A stretch of DNA of 64,000 bases from Pseudomonas sp. ML96 (GCF_000761545.1 NZ_JPMY01000029.1:1-64000); one strand, 5' to 3'; shown: positions 1 to 8,412, numbered from the stretch's first letter. Notes: generated by a model from the sequence alone, not told the origin. Program-made: numbers and translations.

Positions 1-2567
1 AGAACCATCCTGACTACTGCAAGCGCTACCGCGAAGACCCGAGGCTGCCGGCCAACCCCTATAAGGCCTATGCTGACGCCGGCTGGATCGACTGGTACGA
101 CTACCTCGGCAACGAAAACCCTAACGCTGCGCTAGCGGGCTACCCGGTTATGTGGGCAAGTGTTGAGAGGTGGCTGAAGACCCAAACGAACATCACCGGA
201 AAGAAATCCGCGATCAGGGTTCTTCTGGGCGGTTTCTATCAGGATCAGAGGTTGCCCGACGAACCCAGGCACCTGCTGCTGCGGGCCAATCCATTCCCTA
301 CTGAGGCCTATCAGCTGTTCATTGAAGCCCAGGCTGAGTCCCTGAAAAGGCCTTATCACAGTGCGATCACGGCCTTTTTCGGCTGGCTCTTGGATGAACA
401 CTGCACCGATGCAGACGCGGACGAGCGCATTGTTCTTGCTGAGTACCGGAACCCCTTTCAGACTGTGCTGGCCGGCTTTGCCGATAGCTTGCAGGCCTAC
501 CGGTCCAACCAGTCCACCAAGCCGCCGCTCGGTTATGAATACATCCTCCGGTCGCGCAATTTCCTCGTGCCGAACGGCGAGCAGGTATTGCAGACACGGC
601 CCAGCCTGAGGGATTTGCCCCACCTACGAGACTTCTTTGCGACCCGCGCCGACTGGATTTATGTGGACGAGTCGTTGATTGATCGCGACGATCCGAACTG
701 CATCTGGCGCAAGGTCAAGGCTGACCGCAAGATGAAAGACAAGCGCGAAGTGGTAGATTGCTATCAGATTTGGTCGCCTGTTCGCTTCGTGGCGCTCTAC
801 ACGCTGCTGCGTTTTCCGCTGCGCGGCCAACAGATTCTCTGGCTAGACAGCGGCGAAGCAGATGACGAAATTGCCGTTCTTGATCCTGAGCATGGCGGTG
901 TTCGCTGGGAGAAGAACACCGCCCCTCTTGCTGGAAAAGGGAGCAAGAAACGCCGCCGGCAAGCTGCTGTGCAGCGTGGCGATAACGACGCCCCGAAGCT
1001 CTATGTGACTACCAATAAGACCGGACGCAAGGACGGCGGCTACGAAGTTCCGTGGATTCCTGATGACCTGCTCTATTGGTTCCTCTTGCTGCGTGACTGG
1101 CAAGCCAAGTACAACCCACTGAAAGAGCCGACGCGCTGGTCTGACATCAAACTTCGCGCCGAAACCAATGAGAAGATTTTGCAGGCGCGTGGCACCCAAT
1201 GCTTTCTGTTCCGCACGGACGCCTCGGGTCAGCCGGCACTCACCACAACGGCTTTCACCCACACCTTGCCAGCATTGCTCTACGCGATTCAGCGCTCTGG
1301 CGAAAACCTTGCCAGCAAAAGCCCCAAATTCAAAGCCAACAATCAGCGCTATCTCAGTCCCTACACACCGCACAGCCTGCGCGTCAGCCTGATTACGGCG
1401 CTCATCGCAGACGGCGGCGCGCCTATTCACCTGATCTCTAAGCTGGTCGGCCATACCTCGCTGGTTATGACGATCTACTACACCAAGCTGAACAACGATC
1501 AGATGCGCCGCACAATGGGCGAGACTGAAAAGCGCACCGCTCATATCGCCACTCAGCGCCATGCCGAAACGGTAAGGACACAGGGATTACAGCCGCTTCT
1601 CAATCAACTGATTGCAACAAGCGGTAATCGCTCGCTGCTCGAATCTGACGTGCCCAACTCGGCCTGCATGGTGTTCGATTGCGGCATCTGCCCAATGTCA
1701 GGCGCCGCATGCCATATCGGCGGCGAGGCTATCGCTGACAGAAAGGTTGAAAGTCTCTATGCACCTGTCGAGGCAGGCTACCTCGGTAAGAGGAACTGTC
1801 CGCGCTGCCGCTTCTTCGTTACCGGGGTTCCGTTCCTCGGTGGGCTGGTGGCGCTGGCCAACGAAATCGCATTAGAGATTCACGCGGAAAGTGCACGTTT
1901 TCAAAAGTACACGGAAGAGGTTGAACTTTTGGAACAGGCATTTTACGACCTGTGCCAGGCGAGTCAGCTAGACACCCAACAGGAGCAGGCAGAGCTTAAG
2001 CGATCGAGAGCAATCCAAGAGCAGAGCGCTGGGAAGCTCGATGGCCTGCTGGCTGACTATGTAGCCGTCAATCACTACGTTCAGGGCTGCCTGAAACTCA
2101 TCAATGAAGGAGAGCAGAGCGGCGAAGGTGAGAATGGCGTCAGACTGATGGCTGGTGGCGATCTTGCCGAGGTTGGTGTCGCCTTTGAAGATTCCAAGAC
2201 GAATTACCATTTGCTGGCCGAAATCTGCCAGAACGCGACCATCTATCGTTCAGCCAACCCATCGCGTGCCGTACCTCTGATCGCCCAGGCTATCGATCGT
2301 ATGGCCGAGAACAACGGCTTGGCACCGGCTATGTTCAGGCTCGACGACGAACAGAAGCTGGTCGTTGCCAACGAGATGAACCGGATTCTCTTTCAGCGTT
2401 TGGGTTCCTGGGAAATGATCGACAATGTGGTCTCGGGCAAACTGATGCTGCTCGACATTGACACTCACGAGCCGGAACTGACGAGCATTTCGACCGAGAT
2501 CGGACAGCTTCTCTCCAATCCCAATCGCGTGCGCCAGTTGACCCACGAGGCTCCTATCAGTGAGTGA
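1..2567 (+). CDS. gmtZ: GmtZ-like tyrosine-recombinase-family integrase, 5' partial
   Basis: DNA strand-exchange protein of gamma-mobile-trio islands. The frame is open from base 3 with no start in view, so the gene begins upstream; the internal ATG at 150 is not the true start. Residues before it (K/NPDKAY-like, AGW.DW.D.LG) look like integrase N-terminal repeats. Counting from the ATG at 150, the catalytic core shows a box I Arg near 225 (PLRGQQ), HSLR at 408-411, GH at 434-435 and YY at 443-444. A Cys-rich stretch follows (Cys506, then CxxC pairs), perhaps zinc-binding, then a long helical C-terminus. It overlaps the next gene by 8 bases. The family name comes from this architecture plus the GmtX neighbour; gmtY would be expected just upstream, outside the window. 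Confidence 0.8.
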   Translation, partial: NHPDYCKRYREDPRLPANPYKAYADAGWIDWYDYLGNENPNAALAGYPVMWASVERWLKTQTNITGKKSAIRVLLGGFYQDQRLPDEPRHLLLRANPFPTEAYQLFIEAQAESLKRPYHSAITAFFGWLLDEHCTDADADERIVLAEYRNPFQTVLAGFADSLQAYRSNQSTKPPLGYEYILRSRNFLVPNGEQVLQTRPSLRDLPHLRDFFATRADWIYVDESLIDRDDPNCIWRKVKADRKMKDKREVVDCYQIWSPVRFVALYTLLRFPLRGQQILWLDSGEADDEIAVLDPEHGGVRWEKNTAPLAGKGSKKRRRQAAVQRGDNDAPKLYVTTNKTGRKDGGYEVPWIPDDLLYWFLLLRDWQAKYNPLKEPTRWSDIKLRAETNEKILQARGTQCFLFRTDASGQPALTTTAFTHTLPALLYAIQRSGENLASKSPKFKANNQRYLSPYTPHSLRVSLITALIADGGAPIHLISKLVGHTSLVMTIYYTKLNNDQMRRTMGETEKRTAHIATQRHAETVRTQGLQPLLNQLIATSGNRSLLESDVPNSACMVFDCGICPMSGAACHIGGEAIADRKVESLYAPVEAGYLGKRNCPRCRFFVTGVPFLGGLVALANEIALEIHAESARFQKYTEEVELLEQAFYDLCQASQLDTQQEQAELKRSRAIQEQSAGKLDGLLADYVAVNHYVQGCLKLINEGEQSGEGENGVRLMAGGDLAEVGVAFEDSKTNYHLLAEICQNATIYRSANPSRAVPLIAQAIDRMAENNGLAPAMFRLDDEQKLVVANEMNRILFQRLGSWEMIDNVVSGKLMLLDIDTHEPELTSISTEIGQLLSNPNRVRQLTHEAPISE

Positions 2568-3195
2568 CCAACTTGTTTCGCCGCAGGACACCTACGAGCG
2601 GCTGATGAGCGAGGCCAGCGATAGTCGTCGTAAGCGCAGCCTGGAAGCCATCAACGAAGCGTGCCGGCTGCTGCATGAGCGGCATTCCTCGGACTTCTCT
2701 TACAAGACCATCATCACCCTTGGCAAAGACCGTGGGCTGCCGGTTCCCGGCGAAAAGGCCATAGTCAATACGACTGGCGCGCATTACCGGGAACTGATCC
2801 AGTCTTGGAGACTCACGTCGCTGCCCAAGGCCAGTAAGACAAAGGCTGATCCAAATGATTGGATCGATCACATCCAAGACCCAGTGCTGCGTATGAGTGT
2901 GAGACTGCTCGCTAAAGAGTTGCGGGCGCTCAAGGCCAAGGAGTCGCGTAAGGCTAAGCACAGTGGCGCACCGATCATCCTGGGAAGCACAGCGTTGTCG
3001 GCCCTTACCACTCGGACGCTCCTCAATGCTGCTGAGTTGGCAGCATTGAAAGCTGCGATTGATCCCTCGTTGCTTGGTCAAGCGGGGCTGTCGATTGGCA
3101 GCAGGGGCGAATTGGTGGATGCGAAAGGAAGGAGAATCCACAAACCTGGCTTCCGAGATGCGATCGAGAAAATTCTAGCAGTGCAGGTGGAGTGA
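2560..3195 (+). CDS. gmtX: GmtX-like protein of gamma-mobile-trio island
   Basis: Protein of 211 residues starting at a GTG that overlaps the end of the integrase gene by 8 bases, so the two are probably translationally coupled. The N-terminal half has the features I associate with GmtX: an EAINEACRLLHER helix, then DFSYKTIITLGKDRG, which looks like a helix-turn-helix, then a GAHYRELI stretch. The C-terminal half is Leu/Ala-rich and helical. No catalytic motif is visible. A role in DNA binding or control of island excision is inference. The assignment rests on remembered family appearance and the integrase neighbour. Confidence 0.7.
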   Translation: MSDQLVSPQDTYERLMSEASDSRRKRSLEAINEACRLLHERHSSDFSYKTIITLGKDRGLPVPGEKAIVNTTGAHYRELIQSWRLTSLPKASKTKADPNDWIDHIQDPVLRMSVRLLAKELRALKAKESRKAKHSGAPIILGSTALSALTTRTLLNAAELAALKAAIDPSLLGQAGLSIGSRGELVDAKGRRIHKPGFRDAIEKILAVQVE

Positions 3196-3287
3196 TTACG
3201 GACGTCTAGGTCACGCGGCTCAACTTGCTAGCGAGTGTCGAGATGGGAGGGAAAAAGAGAAAACCCTACAGGGGGTCACAAGAAGGA

Positions 3288-3315
3288 GCGACTACGCAGG
3301 CGGGGGCGCAGTCGC
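3288..3315. repeat. short inverted repeat between convergent genes
   Basis: GCGACT and AGTCGC lie 16 bases apart between gmtX and the convergent DUF4062 gene. There is no U-run on either side, so a terminator role is only possible. The rest of the 133-base gap (3196-3328) shows nothing I recognise. Confidence 0.3.
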
Positions 3316-3328
3316 GTTAGCTATTGAT

Positions 3329-4162
3329 TCAATTTGGTAGCGAGTCGGCGTATTCGTAACCCGCGCTAGTCACCTCGAATATCGACCCCTTCACGCCTCT
3401 ACCGAGCAAATAACCAGCTGCGACCAGTTCACGCAATGCCCCTTGCCATTTCGCAGCTTCGCGCGCTCCGCCATCACCCCCAAACGATTTTCTATTCGTC
3501 TGGATCGAACTGTCACCAAGGCTTGCAAGGCTCATAACGGTGCCACTTGAGTCCTGCGCCGCTTCTTTAATCAGAACGTTGGCCGCCTCGCTCAACCCTC
3601 GCGCCACACTGGGAACGCCAACAGCCGCTACCTCCCGAGTAATAGGCTGTGCGCCTAGCAAGGTGTTGATGTGGATACCCAGATGGCGATTTAGCGCCTC
3701 TATGAACTGCGACTCATCATCAAACTGGTGGTACAGCCCACGGGACTGGCAGGACTTCCTGAACTCTTGCAACCGGTCGTATTCATCCCGGTCCACCGAC
3801 CCCAGAGCCACCGGCTGCTCGGAGAAGTACAACAGCGTTGGCTTTCCTGCCTGAATATGTCGCTCAATTTCCTCAACCGTTCCGCTTTCGAAATCGGCAG
3901 TTGGTGTTCCAAGACGAGTCCAAAACACACCAACAAGGAGATCAGCCTCCGACAATAGCGTCTGGTTAATGATCTCCTGTGCAGGGGCACCCATGTTAGG
4001 GGCCGAACTCGTCTCCCATCCTAGGGGAAAGAGAATTGCCTTGCGGTGCTTGGTATTCACCTCATTCCAGAGATGTACGGACTGCCGAATTTTTGCCCTC
4101 GCCCAAGCCACGTCGCCCGGAGAGGCGATGAACACGTTGTATAACGTCACTCCATAACTCAC
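3329..4162 (-). CDS. DUF4062 domain protein, possible defence gene
   Basis: Protein of 277 residues. Residues 7-100 carry the DUF4062 pattern: a VFIASPGDV beta strand and loop, a central LLVGVFWTRLG strand and a GTVEEIE helix. The fold is TIR/STING-like and often forms the N-terminus of NTPase or defence proteins. A middle linker is followed by a C-terminal part (about 225-277: WQGALRELVAAGYL..., then IFEVTSAGYEYAD) that looks like a winged helix. No NTPase motif is present, so it is a short stand-alone member. It lies convergent to gmtX in mobile-island cargo, which favours a phage-defence or stress role, but that is inference. Confidence 0.65.
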   Translation of the reverse strand: MSYGVTLYNVFIASPGDVAWARAKIRQSVHLWNEVNTKHRKAILFPLGWETSSAPNMGAPAQEIINQTLLSEADLLVGVFWTRLGTPTADFESGTVEEIERHIQAGKPTLLYFSEQPVALGSVDRDEYDRLQEFRKSCQSRGLYHQFDDESQFIEALNRHLGIHINTLLGAQPITREVAAVGVPSVARGLSEAANVLIKEAAQDSSGTVMSLASLGDSSIQTNRKSFGGDGGAREAAKWQGALRELVAAGYLLGRGVKGSIFEVTSAGYEYADSLPN

Positions 4163-4235
4163 GACGACTACCTCTTCATGTGATAGGACGTCGCGGTTAT
4201 AGCATCACGTCAATGCGAGCACTATCCGGTCATCA

Positions 4236-4357
4236 CTAGATGTTATCGGAGACTTTGGCCGTCTCAATGCCTTTCATACCCGCCCTGCCTCCGCCGGAAC
4301 AGCAGGCAACGCAGGACTGGTGTTCTCCCGCGGCAGAGTCACCTCGCCGGCCGACAT
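4236..4357 (-). pseudogene. decayed tail fragment, copy 2
   Basis: Read on the minus strand this stretch encodes a short proline-rich tail (PRENTSPALPAVPAEAG) that shifts frame into GMKGIETAKVSDNI and a TAG stop. It matches the tail encoded at 5455-5570 (VRENTSPVSPPVPAAP, then AGMGGIETP), so the two are diverged copies. The shift makes this copy non-functional. The remainder of the 4163-4411 gap shows no other coding signal. Confidence 0.5.
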
Positions 4358-4411
4358 GGGTCAAAGGATGTGGTGCAGTGAAAAGGCCCAGGTCGCACTG
4401 GGCCTCAGATA

Positions 4412-5371
4412 TCAATCTTCGGACTCTCGTTCGTAATGGGCTTTAAGTTCAGCCTCAGCACCAACGGTAAGAGATTCCACGGCCGCTTGGATTTCAGCTT
4501 CCGCAACATCAGGATCACCAGCAACATCACCGATCTCGGACAGCACCACTGTTAGCTGCACCCCAACATTGGGCTCTGGTATAGCGATGATGTCCGAGGG
4601 GGCACCCACTGGCTTAGGCACCGCCGCCAATTGCTTTGGTTGCTGGCCACGCAGCGGTACTTCCTTCACGGTTGCAGTTGCAGTGCCAAGCTCTCGAAGC
4701 CGAATGTCCTGCAACGCAGTCGGAACAGCGGCAGTTGCCGTGATTGCAACCGCCATGTTTATTTTCCCTGCCTTCGCGTCTTTACTACTGCAAGCGCTTG
4801 TGCACTTCGTCATTGAAACGCTGTTCTTCGCGTAGGCGTATATCGGAACGAACCGAATCGCCTTGCCGTGGTGATCGACTCTCAGAACCACAACCGCTGC
4901 TGGGTAAACAGGTTTTGGCCTAACTACTTTCGCAGTGTCCTCCGCCTCCGGGCCTTTTTCACCATTCATTTCCAGCAGCGGGCCACGATAGGCCACTATG
5001 CAGCGGGCATCCGCCAATGTTTGGCCTGTAACAAAAGCTCTGAACTTCGTAGACTTTGAAGACTTTTCTTTTACCCCTTTCACATATTTACTTGCTGCTG
5101 CACCACCAGCTTTGATTGCCAAATTGACCACAATAGGCACCCATATCGCCTCAGTTAACGCCTCAACCTCTCCTTTCTGGGTGCAATGCTCTTCTAGAAT
5201 CTTCCCACCTGCGCCCCATATTGGATTTTGAGCCTTCGGGTTTTTAAGCACCTGAAGTATCCCAACATCATCTTTCTCTGCTTGAGACTCAATCTTGTCT
5301 GTCATCGCGATCTTGAAAGTTTCACACCCTCCCAACGACAGCATCATTATCAAAGCCAATACCCTGCGCAT
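4412..5371 (-). CDS. predicted lipoprotein, possible orphan immunity protein
   Basis: About 319 residues when started at the ATG at 5371, where a lipoprotein signal begins (MRRVLALIMMLSLGGC; lipobox LGGC). The frame stays open upstream to 5578 and beyond, but that extension is the decayed tail fragment, so I reject the longer start. The mature protein has a hydrophobic segment around IVVNLAIKAGGAA, several cysteines and beta-rich stretches, and an acidic C-terminus. I do not recognise the family. A lipoprotein placed between two copies of a protein tail resembles type VI effector/immunity loci, where immunity proteins to periplasmic effectors are often lipoproteins. No effector body remains nearby. 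Confidence 0.6.
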   Translation of the reverse strand: MRRVLALIMMLSLGGCETFKIAMTDKIESQAEKDDVGILQVLKNPKAQNPIWGAGGKILEEHCTQKGEVEALTEAIWVPIVVNLAIKAGGAAASKYVKGVKEKSSKSTKFRAFVTGQTLADARCIVAYRGPLLEMNGEKGPEAEDTAKVVRPKPVYPAAVVVLRVDHHGKAIRFVPIYAYAKNSVSMTKCTSACSSKDAKAGKINMAVAITATAAVPTALQDIRLRELGTATATVKEVPLRGQQPKQLAAVPKPVGAPSDIIAIPEPNVGVQLTVVLSEIGDVAGDPDVAEAEIQAAVESLTVGAEAELKAHYERESED

Positions 5372-5650
5372 ATCTGCTCTCCTTGCATTGTGTTGGAGCG
5401 CTGAGCGTAGATTCCGTAGCGGCCATGTGCCACCTCGCCCTAGATTGTCCGCCGGGGTTGGCGTCTCAATGCCCCCCATTCCCGCACTAGGCGCCGCAGG
5501 CACAGGCGGCGACACTGGGCTGGTGTTCTCGCGTACCTGCGCCACCTCGCCCTGGATGTTCGGCGACTTGATGTTCATCGCCGTGGTTGTGACAGGCTGC
5601 GGAATGTTTAGGTCGTCACCAGGCTGGTTCTTGTGGCCGGCCTGCTGCTA
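5372..5650 (-). pseudogene. decayed C-terminal tail of a lost gene, copy 1
   Basis: Minus-strand frame open from just after a TAG at 5648-5650, reading GDDLNIPQPVTTTA, MNIKSPNIQGEVAQ and a proline-rich RENTSPVSPPVPAAP stretch. It runs without a stop into the lipoprotein gene. Comparison with the copy at 4236-4357 suggests a small indel removed its stop (DNI-stop there, DNLG here). No gene body is found upstream. It looks like the 3' end of a deleted gene, perhaps a secreted effector. Confidence 0.45.
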
Positions 5651-5719
5651 GAGCACGTCCGCGATAGGCGCGATCATAGGCAGCATCCATCTAGCAGAAA
5701 GCGGTCCGTGCTGTGCTTA

Positions 5720-5884
5720 ATGGACAGTGAAGGTGACGCCCAAATACTGGGCGTTAACCATTGGGAATGGGTACGCCTGCGTAAGCAAGTTGACGACTTT
5801 CCGCTGCTGGACGAGACGGCACTCGATGCCGTTAAATTCCCTGAATTCATGGCTGGAGAGCTCAGTAGAGCTCAAAAGCAATAG
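5720..5884 (+). CDS. small hypothetical protein
   Basis: An open frame of 54 codons starting at ATG 5720 (MDSEGDAQILGVNHWEW...), ending just before a perfect inverted repeat. It is acidic, with no signal peptide and no family I recognise. No convincing ribosome-binding site is visible, so it may be a fragment of a lost gene. Confidence 0.25.
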   Translation: MDSEGDAQILGVNHWEWVRLRKQVDDFPLLDETALDAVKFPEFMAGELSRAQKQ

Positions 5885-5899
5885 CCCTAGGAGGGCTAT
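5881..5899 (+). repeat. perfect 8-3-8 inverted repeat upstream of the GNAT-like gene
   Basis: ATAGCCCT-AGG-AGGGCTAT lies between the small upstream frame and the GNAT-like gene. It lacks a U-run, so it is either a weak terminator or a hairpin or operator in the 5' leader of the next gene. Confidence 0.4.
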
Positions 5900-5912
5900 C
5901 TAAGGGAGCAAA

Positions 5913-6464
5913 GTGGAAGAAGACGAATACAGGGCGTATAAAGAAGTCGCCCGCGAAATGGCGGTTGGGGAAATTGCTGACGCAGCCGCGCCGTTCAACG
6001 CTCCTGAGTTGGTGCTGGGCGAAATCACTGAGGCTGCAATTGACCAGTATGATCGTTGGCTCTCCAGGTACGACTTTGGCTGGGAGCGAGTGATCAGATG
6101 GAAGGCCAAGCCCGCGCACTTACCTGCCTTGGACATCGCTGTTTGGCACAACAACACCCTAGCCGGTCTTTGCTGGGCCAGTCCTCGTGACAGCAGGGAC
6201 AAGGTCTTTGTCTTGTATCTCGAAAGGAACCCCGACGACCAATTGGTGACTAAAGGGTATATAGCCCCGCTTTGCTTAACCGCTGTACGAAACTATGCAA
6301 GCCTGCTGGATATGAAATACGTGGTGATTAGCGATCCAATTCCAGAGGTTCGCAACACGTATCTCGCGCAGGGCTTTCAGCAGATCCATGGCATTGGCCT
6401 TGCCTACGATCTGTCGCAGGACTATGATCCGGCCGAAGAAGAGGGACTCCACGATGAAATCTAA
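5913..6464 (+). CDS. GNAT-like acetyltransferase-fold protein
   Basis: Protein of 183 residues with a GTG start preceded by AAGGGAG. The central part (about 70-165: ALDIAVWHNNTLAGLCWASP, DKVFVLYLERNPD, IAPLCLTAVRNYA, YVVISDPIPEVRNTYLAQGFQ) has the strand-helix order of a GNAT fold, with a closing Y..QGF motif. The acetyl-CoA loop Q/R-x-x-G-x-G/A is not clear, so activity is uncertain. The N-terminal 60 residues are acidic and helical. It overlaps the small gene at 6454 and shares its terminator. Similar proteins occur in phage and island DNA; the substrate is unknown. Confidence 0.55.
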   Translation: MEEDEYRAYKEVAREMAVGEIADAAAPFNAPELVLGEITEAAIDQYDRWLSRYDFGWERVIRWKAKPAHLPALDIAVWHNNTLAGLCWASPRDSRDKVFVLYLERNPDDQLVTKGYIAPLCLTAVRNYASLLDMKYVVISDPIPEVRNTYLAQGFQQIHGIGLAYDLSQDYDPAEEEGLHDEI

Positions 6465-6645
6465 AGTCAAGAGCGATCCTCGCGCTATAGCACGGGCAAA
6501 GATCATGCGGATTCAGCGTTCTAGCTGCTATCGCAGCTTTCTGACTCCAGAGTCCGTAGATGCGTTTGGCCGCGTAAAAAGCTCGGCGTACGCTGGTAAG
6601 TCTTTGTCGCCTGCCTGCGAGTCAGAGAACGCTCCGAGAATGTAA
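6454..6645 (+). CDS. small basic protein coupled to the GNAT-like gene
   Basis: 63 codons starting at an ATG inside the last codons of the preceding gene (11-base overlap) and ending 15 bases before a strong terminator. The protein is rich in Lys, Arg and Ser (MKSKVKSDPRAIARAK...). The overlap and shared terminator support it as real. No family recognised. Confidence 0.45.
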   Translation: MKSKVKSDPRAIARAKIMRIQRSSCYRSFLTPESVDAFGRVKSSAYAGKSLSPACESENAPRM

Positions 6646-6660
6646 TTCTGAATCGAAAAG

Positions 6661-6686
6661 AACCGGGCTTTGCCCGGTTTTTTTTT
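6661..6686 (+). terminator. rho-independent terminator
   Basis: AACCGGGC-TTT-GCCCGGTT stem-loop that runs into nine T residues. It ends the 5913-6645 transcript. The remaining stretch to 7003 shows no gene or clear signal, and in particular no toxin gene for the antitoxin that follows. Confidence 0.9.
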
Positions 6687-7003
6687 GCCTGCTTTTTCAT
6701 GTCCACTGGCGGAGCAGACCGAGGTTCAACCGTGCGATGCATAGCCATGGCCAGGTTCGGGCCGTCGCTAACCGGTCATTAGGTGCCTCTCACGTGAAGC
6801 CTGGTAAATAAAAAGGGGCGGTTACCCAGGTCTTCAGAAACTGGAAAATATTTCCGCAACAGCACTGTTATGGCGGGCGGGAGCGGCGCTATACGAGTCG
6901 CGAGGGGATGAGGGAGGTGCGCCCAACTCAGCGAGATAAGGAGTTAAATCGGTGAGAAGAAAGGAGCTGTAGCCATCTGAGCCTCTCTGCTAGGGGGCTA
7001 GAT

Positions 7004-7435
7004 CTAAGATACAGGGCTTGAAGCATCACCATGAAGAAATCGGAGCGCATCGATCTTTTCGAGCGTCTCATGCAGAGATCGCAAGTCACCTTTAGCCATG
7101 ACCTCAAGCGGCGAGTGCCCGTTGAAGAACTCGTTGTGATTTGCCATCGAGGGGAAGCCGTAAGCGTTTTCAGGGTTGGCGAAGACCGTACGGAGCACTG
7201 CGTGAATGTTTAGCACCAGGCTGATCCGCTGCAACTGCTCGGAGTCTAGGGGAACAGACCATTCTGGTCCCTGTTGCTTCGCGCTCGTGTAAGTACTTTG
7301 CGAAATACCGAGGATGTGACAGGCCTGCTCTGACGAGCCTTTCCACTTGTCTAGGACGTTCAGCGCTGCGCGCAGCCCGATAACGCCTTGCTCTCTCGTC
7401 ACACTGTGGAGTGGCACATCTGCGGCCATGTTCAA
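7004..7435 (-). CDS. Xre/MbcA/ParS-type antitoxin (DUF2384), solitary
   Basis: 143 residues. An N-terminal Xre-like helix-turn-helix (about 18-75: ALNVLDKWKGSSEQACHILGISQSTYTSAKQQ) is followed by the DUF2384-type toxin-binding region (about 80-140), where a FFNGHSPLEVMAKGDLRSLHETLEKIDALR helix set carries the usual G-x-x-P motif. Such proteins neutralise RES-domain toxins and repress their own operon. The toxin gene should follow on the minus strand below 7004; nothing there encodes one. It is therefore an orphan antitoxin, perhaps acting as a regulator or as protection against a toxin elsewhere. Confidence 0.75.
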   Translation of the reverse strand: MNMAADVPLHSVTREQGVIGLRAALNVLDKWKGSSEQACHILGISQSTYTSAKQQGPEWSVPLDSEQLQRISLVLNIHAVLRTVFANPENAYGFPSMANHNEFFNGHSPLEVMAKGDLRSLHETLEKIDALRFLHGDASSPVS

Positions 7436-7506
7436 GTCTCGGATGAGGTCCTTTTGGACAGTGTCGGTCTAAGTCAATCCATTGATCAAGCAACCTAACT
7501 CCTGCC

Positions 7507-8412
7507 TTAGCTCGTTGCGCTACAGGCCCACCCACCATAGTTCGGGACGAACAATTGCTGCAGGGTCTCTGCCAGCGCCTGTGCCGCAGCTGACAATTCG
7601 ATCCCGTCCTGCTTGATCAGCCCGATTCTCCGTTCGATTTGAGGATCGTTGATGGTAATGCAGCAGGCCCCCAGCTCTTGCATCTGCTGCTCACAGATAC
7701 TGGGCACGATACTGACCCCCAATCCTTGCTGAACCATCCGTCCAATGGTTGTGAATTGATGGCTTTCAAAAGCTACCGGTAACTGCCCAACCTGAGACTC
7801 AATGACCCTTCGAACTGCTGAGGGTCTTTGCAAGGCAATGAATGGGTGCGCTTTCAAAGCGTGCCAGTTGATCTCTGTCAGTGCATGGAGGTCGCTGTTT
7901 GGGGGCACTACGGCAATGAATCGATCCAAATAGATCGATATGAACTCCAACCCATCCAGGTTATCTGGCTCTAGAACCACGCCTAGTTCGACCCTGCGAT
8001 CGCGAACCATCTCCACCACTTGCTCGTTGATCACGTCATGCACGGTGACATTGATCCTCGGATGCCGGTCCCGAAACGCTTTGATTGCTTGAGGCAAGCA
8101 GTTGGCGGCGAAGGAGGGCATGGCTGCGATCGAGACACGGCCGAGCTGCAAGGTGAAGTGCTGACGCAGAAGGTCTTCGGTGTTCTCCCACTCTGCCAGC
8201 AGTCGCTGTGCGATCGGTAGCAGGGTCTCGCCCTCTGGCGTCAGCGCAACGCTGCGTGTTGTGCGAGACAGCAAAGGCCCACCCAACGAGGTTTCGAGGT
8301 TCTTTATTGCCAGGCTAAGTGCCGGTTGCGACATGTGCAGGCGCAAGCAGGCCTGCGCAAAGGACAGGCTCTGGGCAACGGCAAGAAATGCACGAATCTG
8401 CTTGATGGTCAT
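7507..8412 (-). CDS. LysR-family regulator divergent from the CoA-transferase operon
   Basis: 301 residues. Winged helix-turn-helix at 1-60 (FLAVAQSLSFAQACLRLHMSQPALSLAIKNLE) and a LysR substrate-binding domain at about 90-295. It belongs to the CbbR/CynR-like branch, unlike the NodD-class LysR proteins encoded at 13387 and 18207. It is divergent from the CoA-transferase genes with a 117-base A/T-rich gap holding CAATTCA (8430-8436) and TGAATTG (8465-8471) as a spaced inverted repeat, a plausible operator. Activation of 8530-11178 in response to a pathway acid is inferred from position. Confidence 0.8.
   Translation of the reverse strand: MTIKQIRAFLAVAQSLSFAQACLRLHMSQPALSLAIKNLETSLGGPLLSRTTRSVALTPEGETLLPIAQRLLAEWENTEDLLRQHFTLQLGRVSIAAMPSFAANCLPQAIKAFRDRHPRINVTVHDVINEQVVEMVRDRRVELGVVLEPDNLDGLEFISIYLDRFIAVVPPNSDLHALTEINWHALKAHPFIALQRPSAVRRVIESQVGQLPVAFESHQFTTIGRMVQQGLGVSIVPSICEQQMQELGACCITINDPQIERRIGLIKQDGIELSAAAQALAETLQQLFVPNYGGWACSATS

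Noticed and set aside
5372..5578. Longer start (5578) for the lipoprotein gene
   Set aside because: The lipobox signal begins at 5371. The extension is a diverged copy of the tail also found at 4236-4357, open only because a small indel removed its stop.
6690..7003. RES-domain toxin gene for the antitoxin
   Set aside because: No open frame of suitable length or motif on either strand in this stretch.
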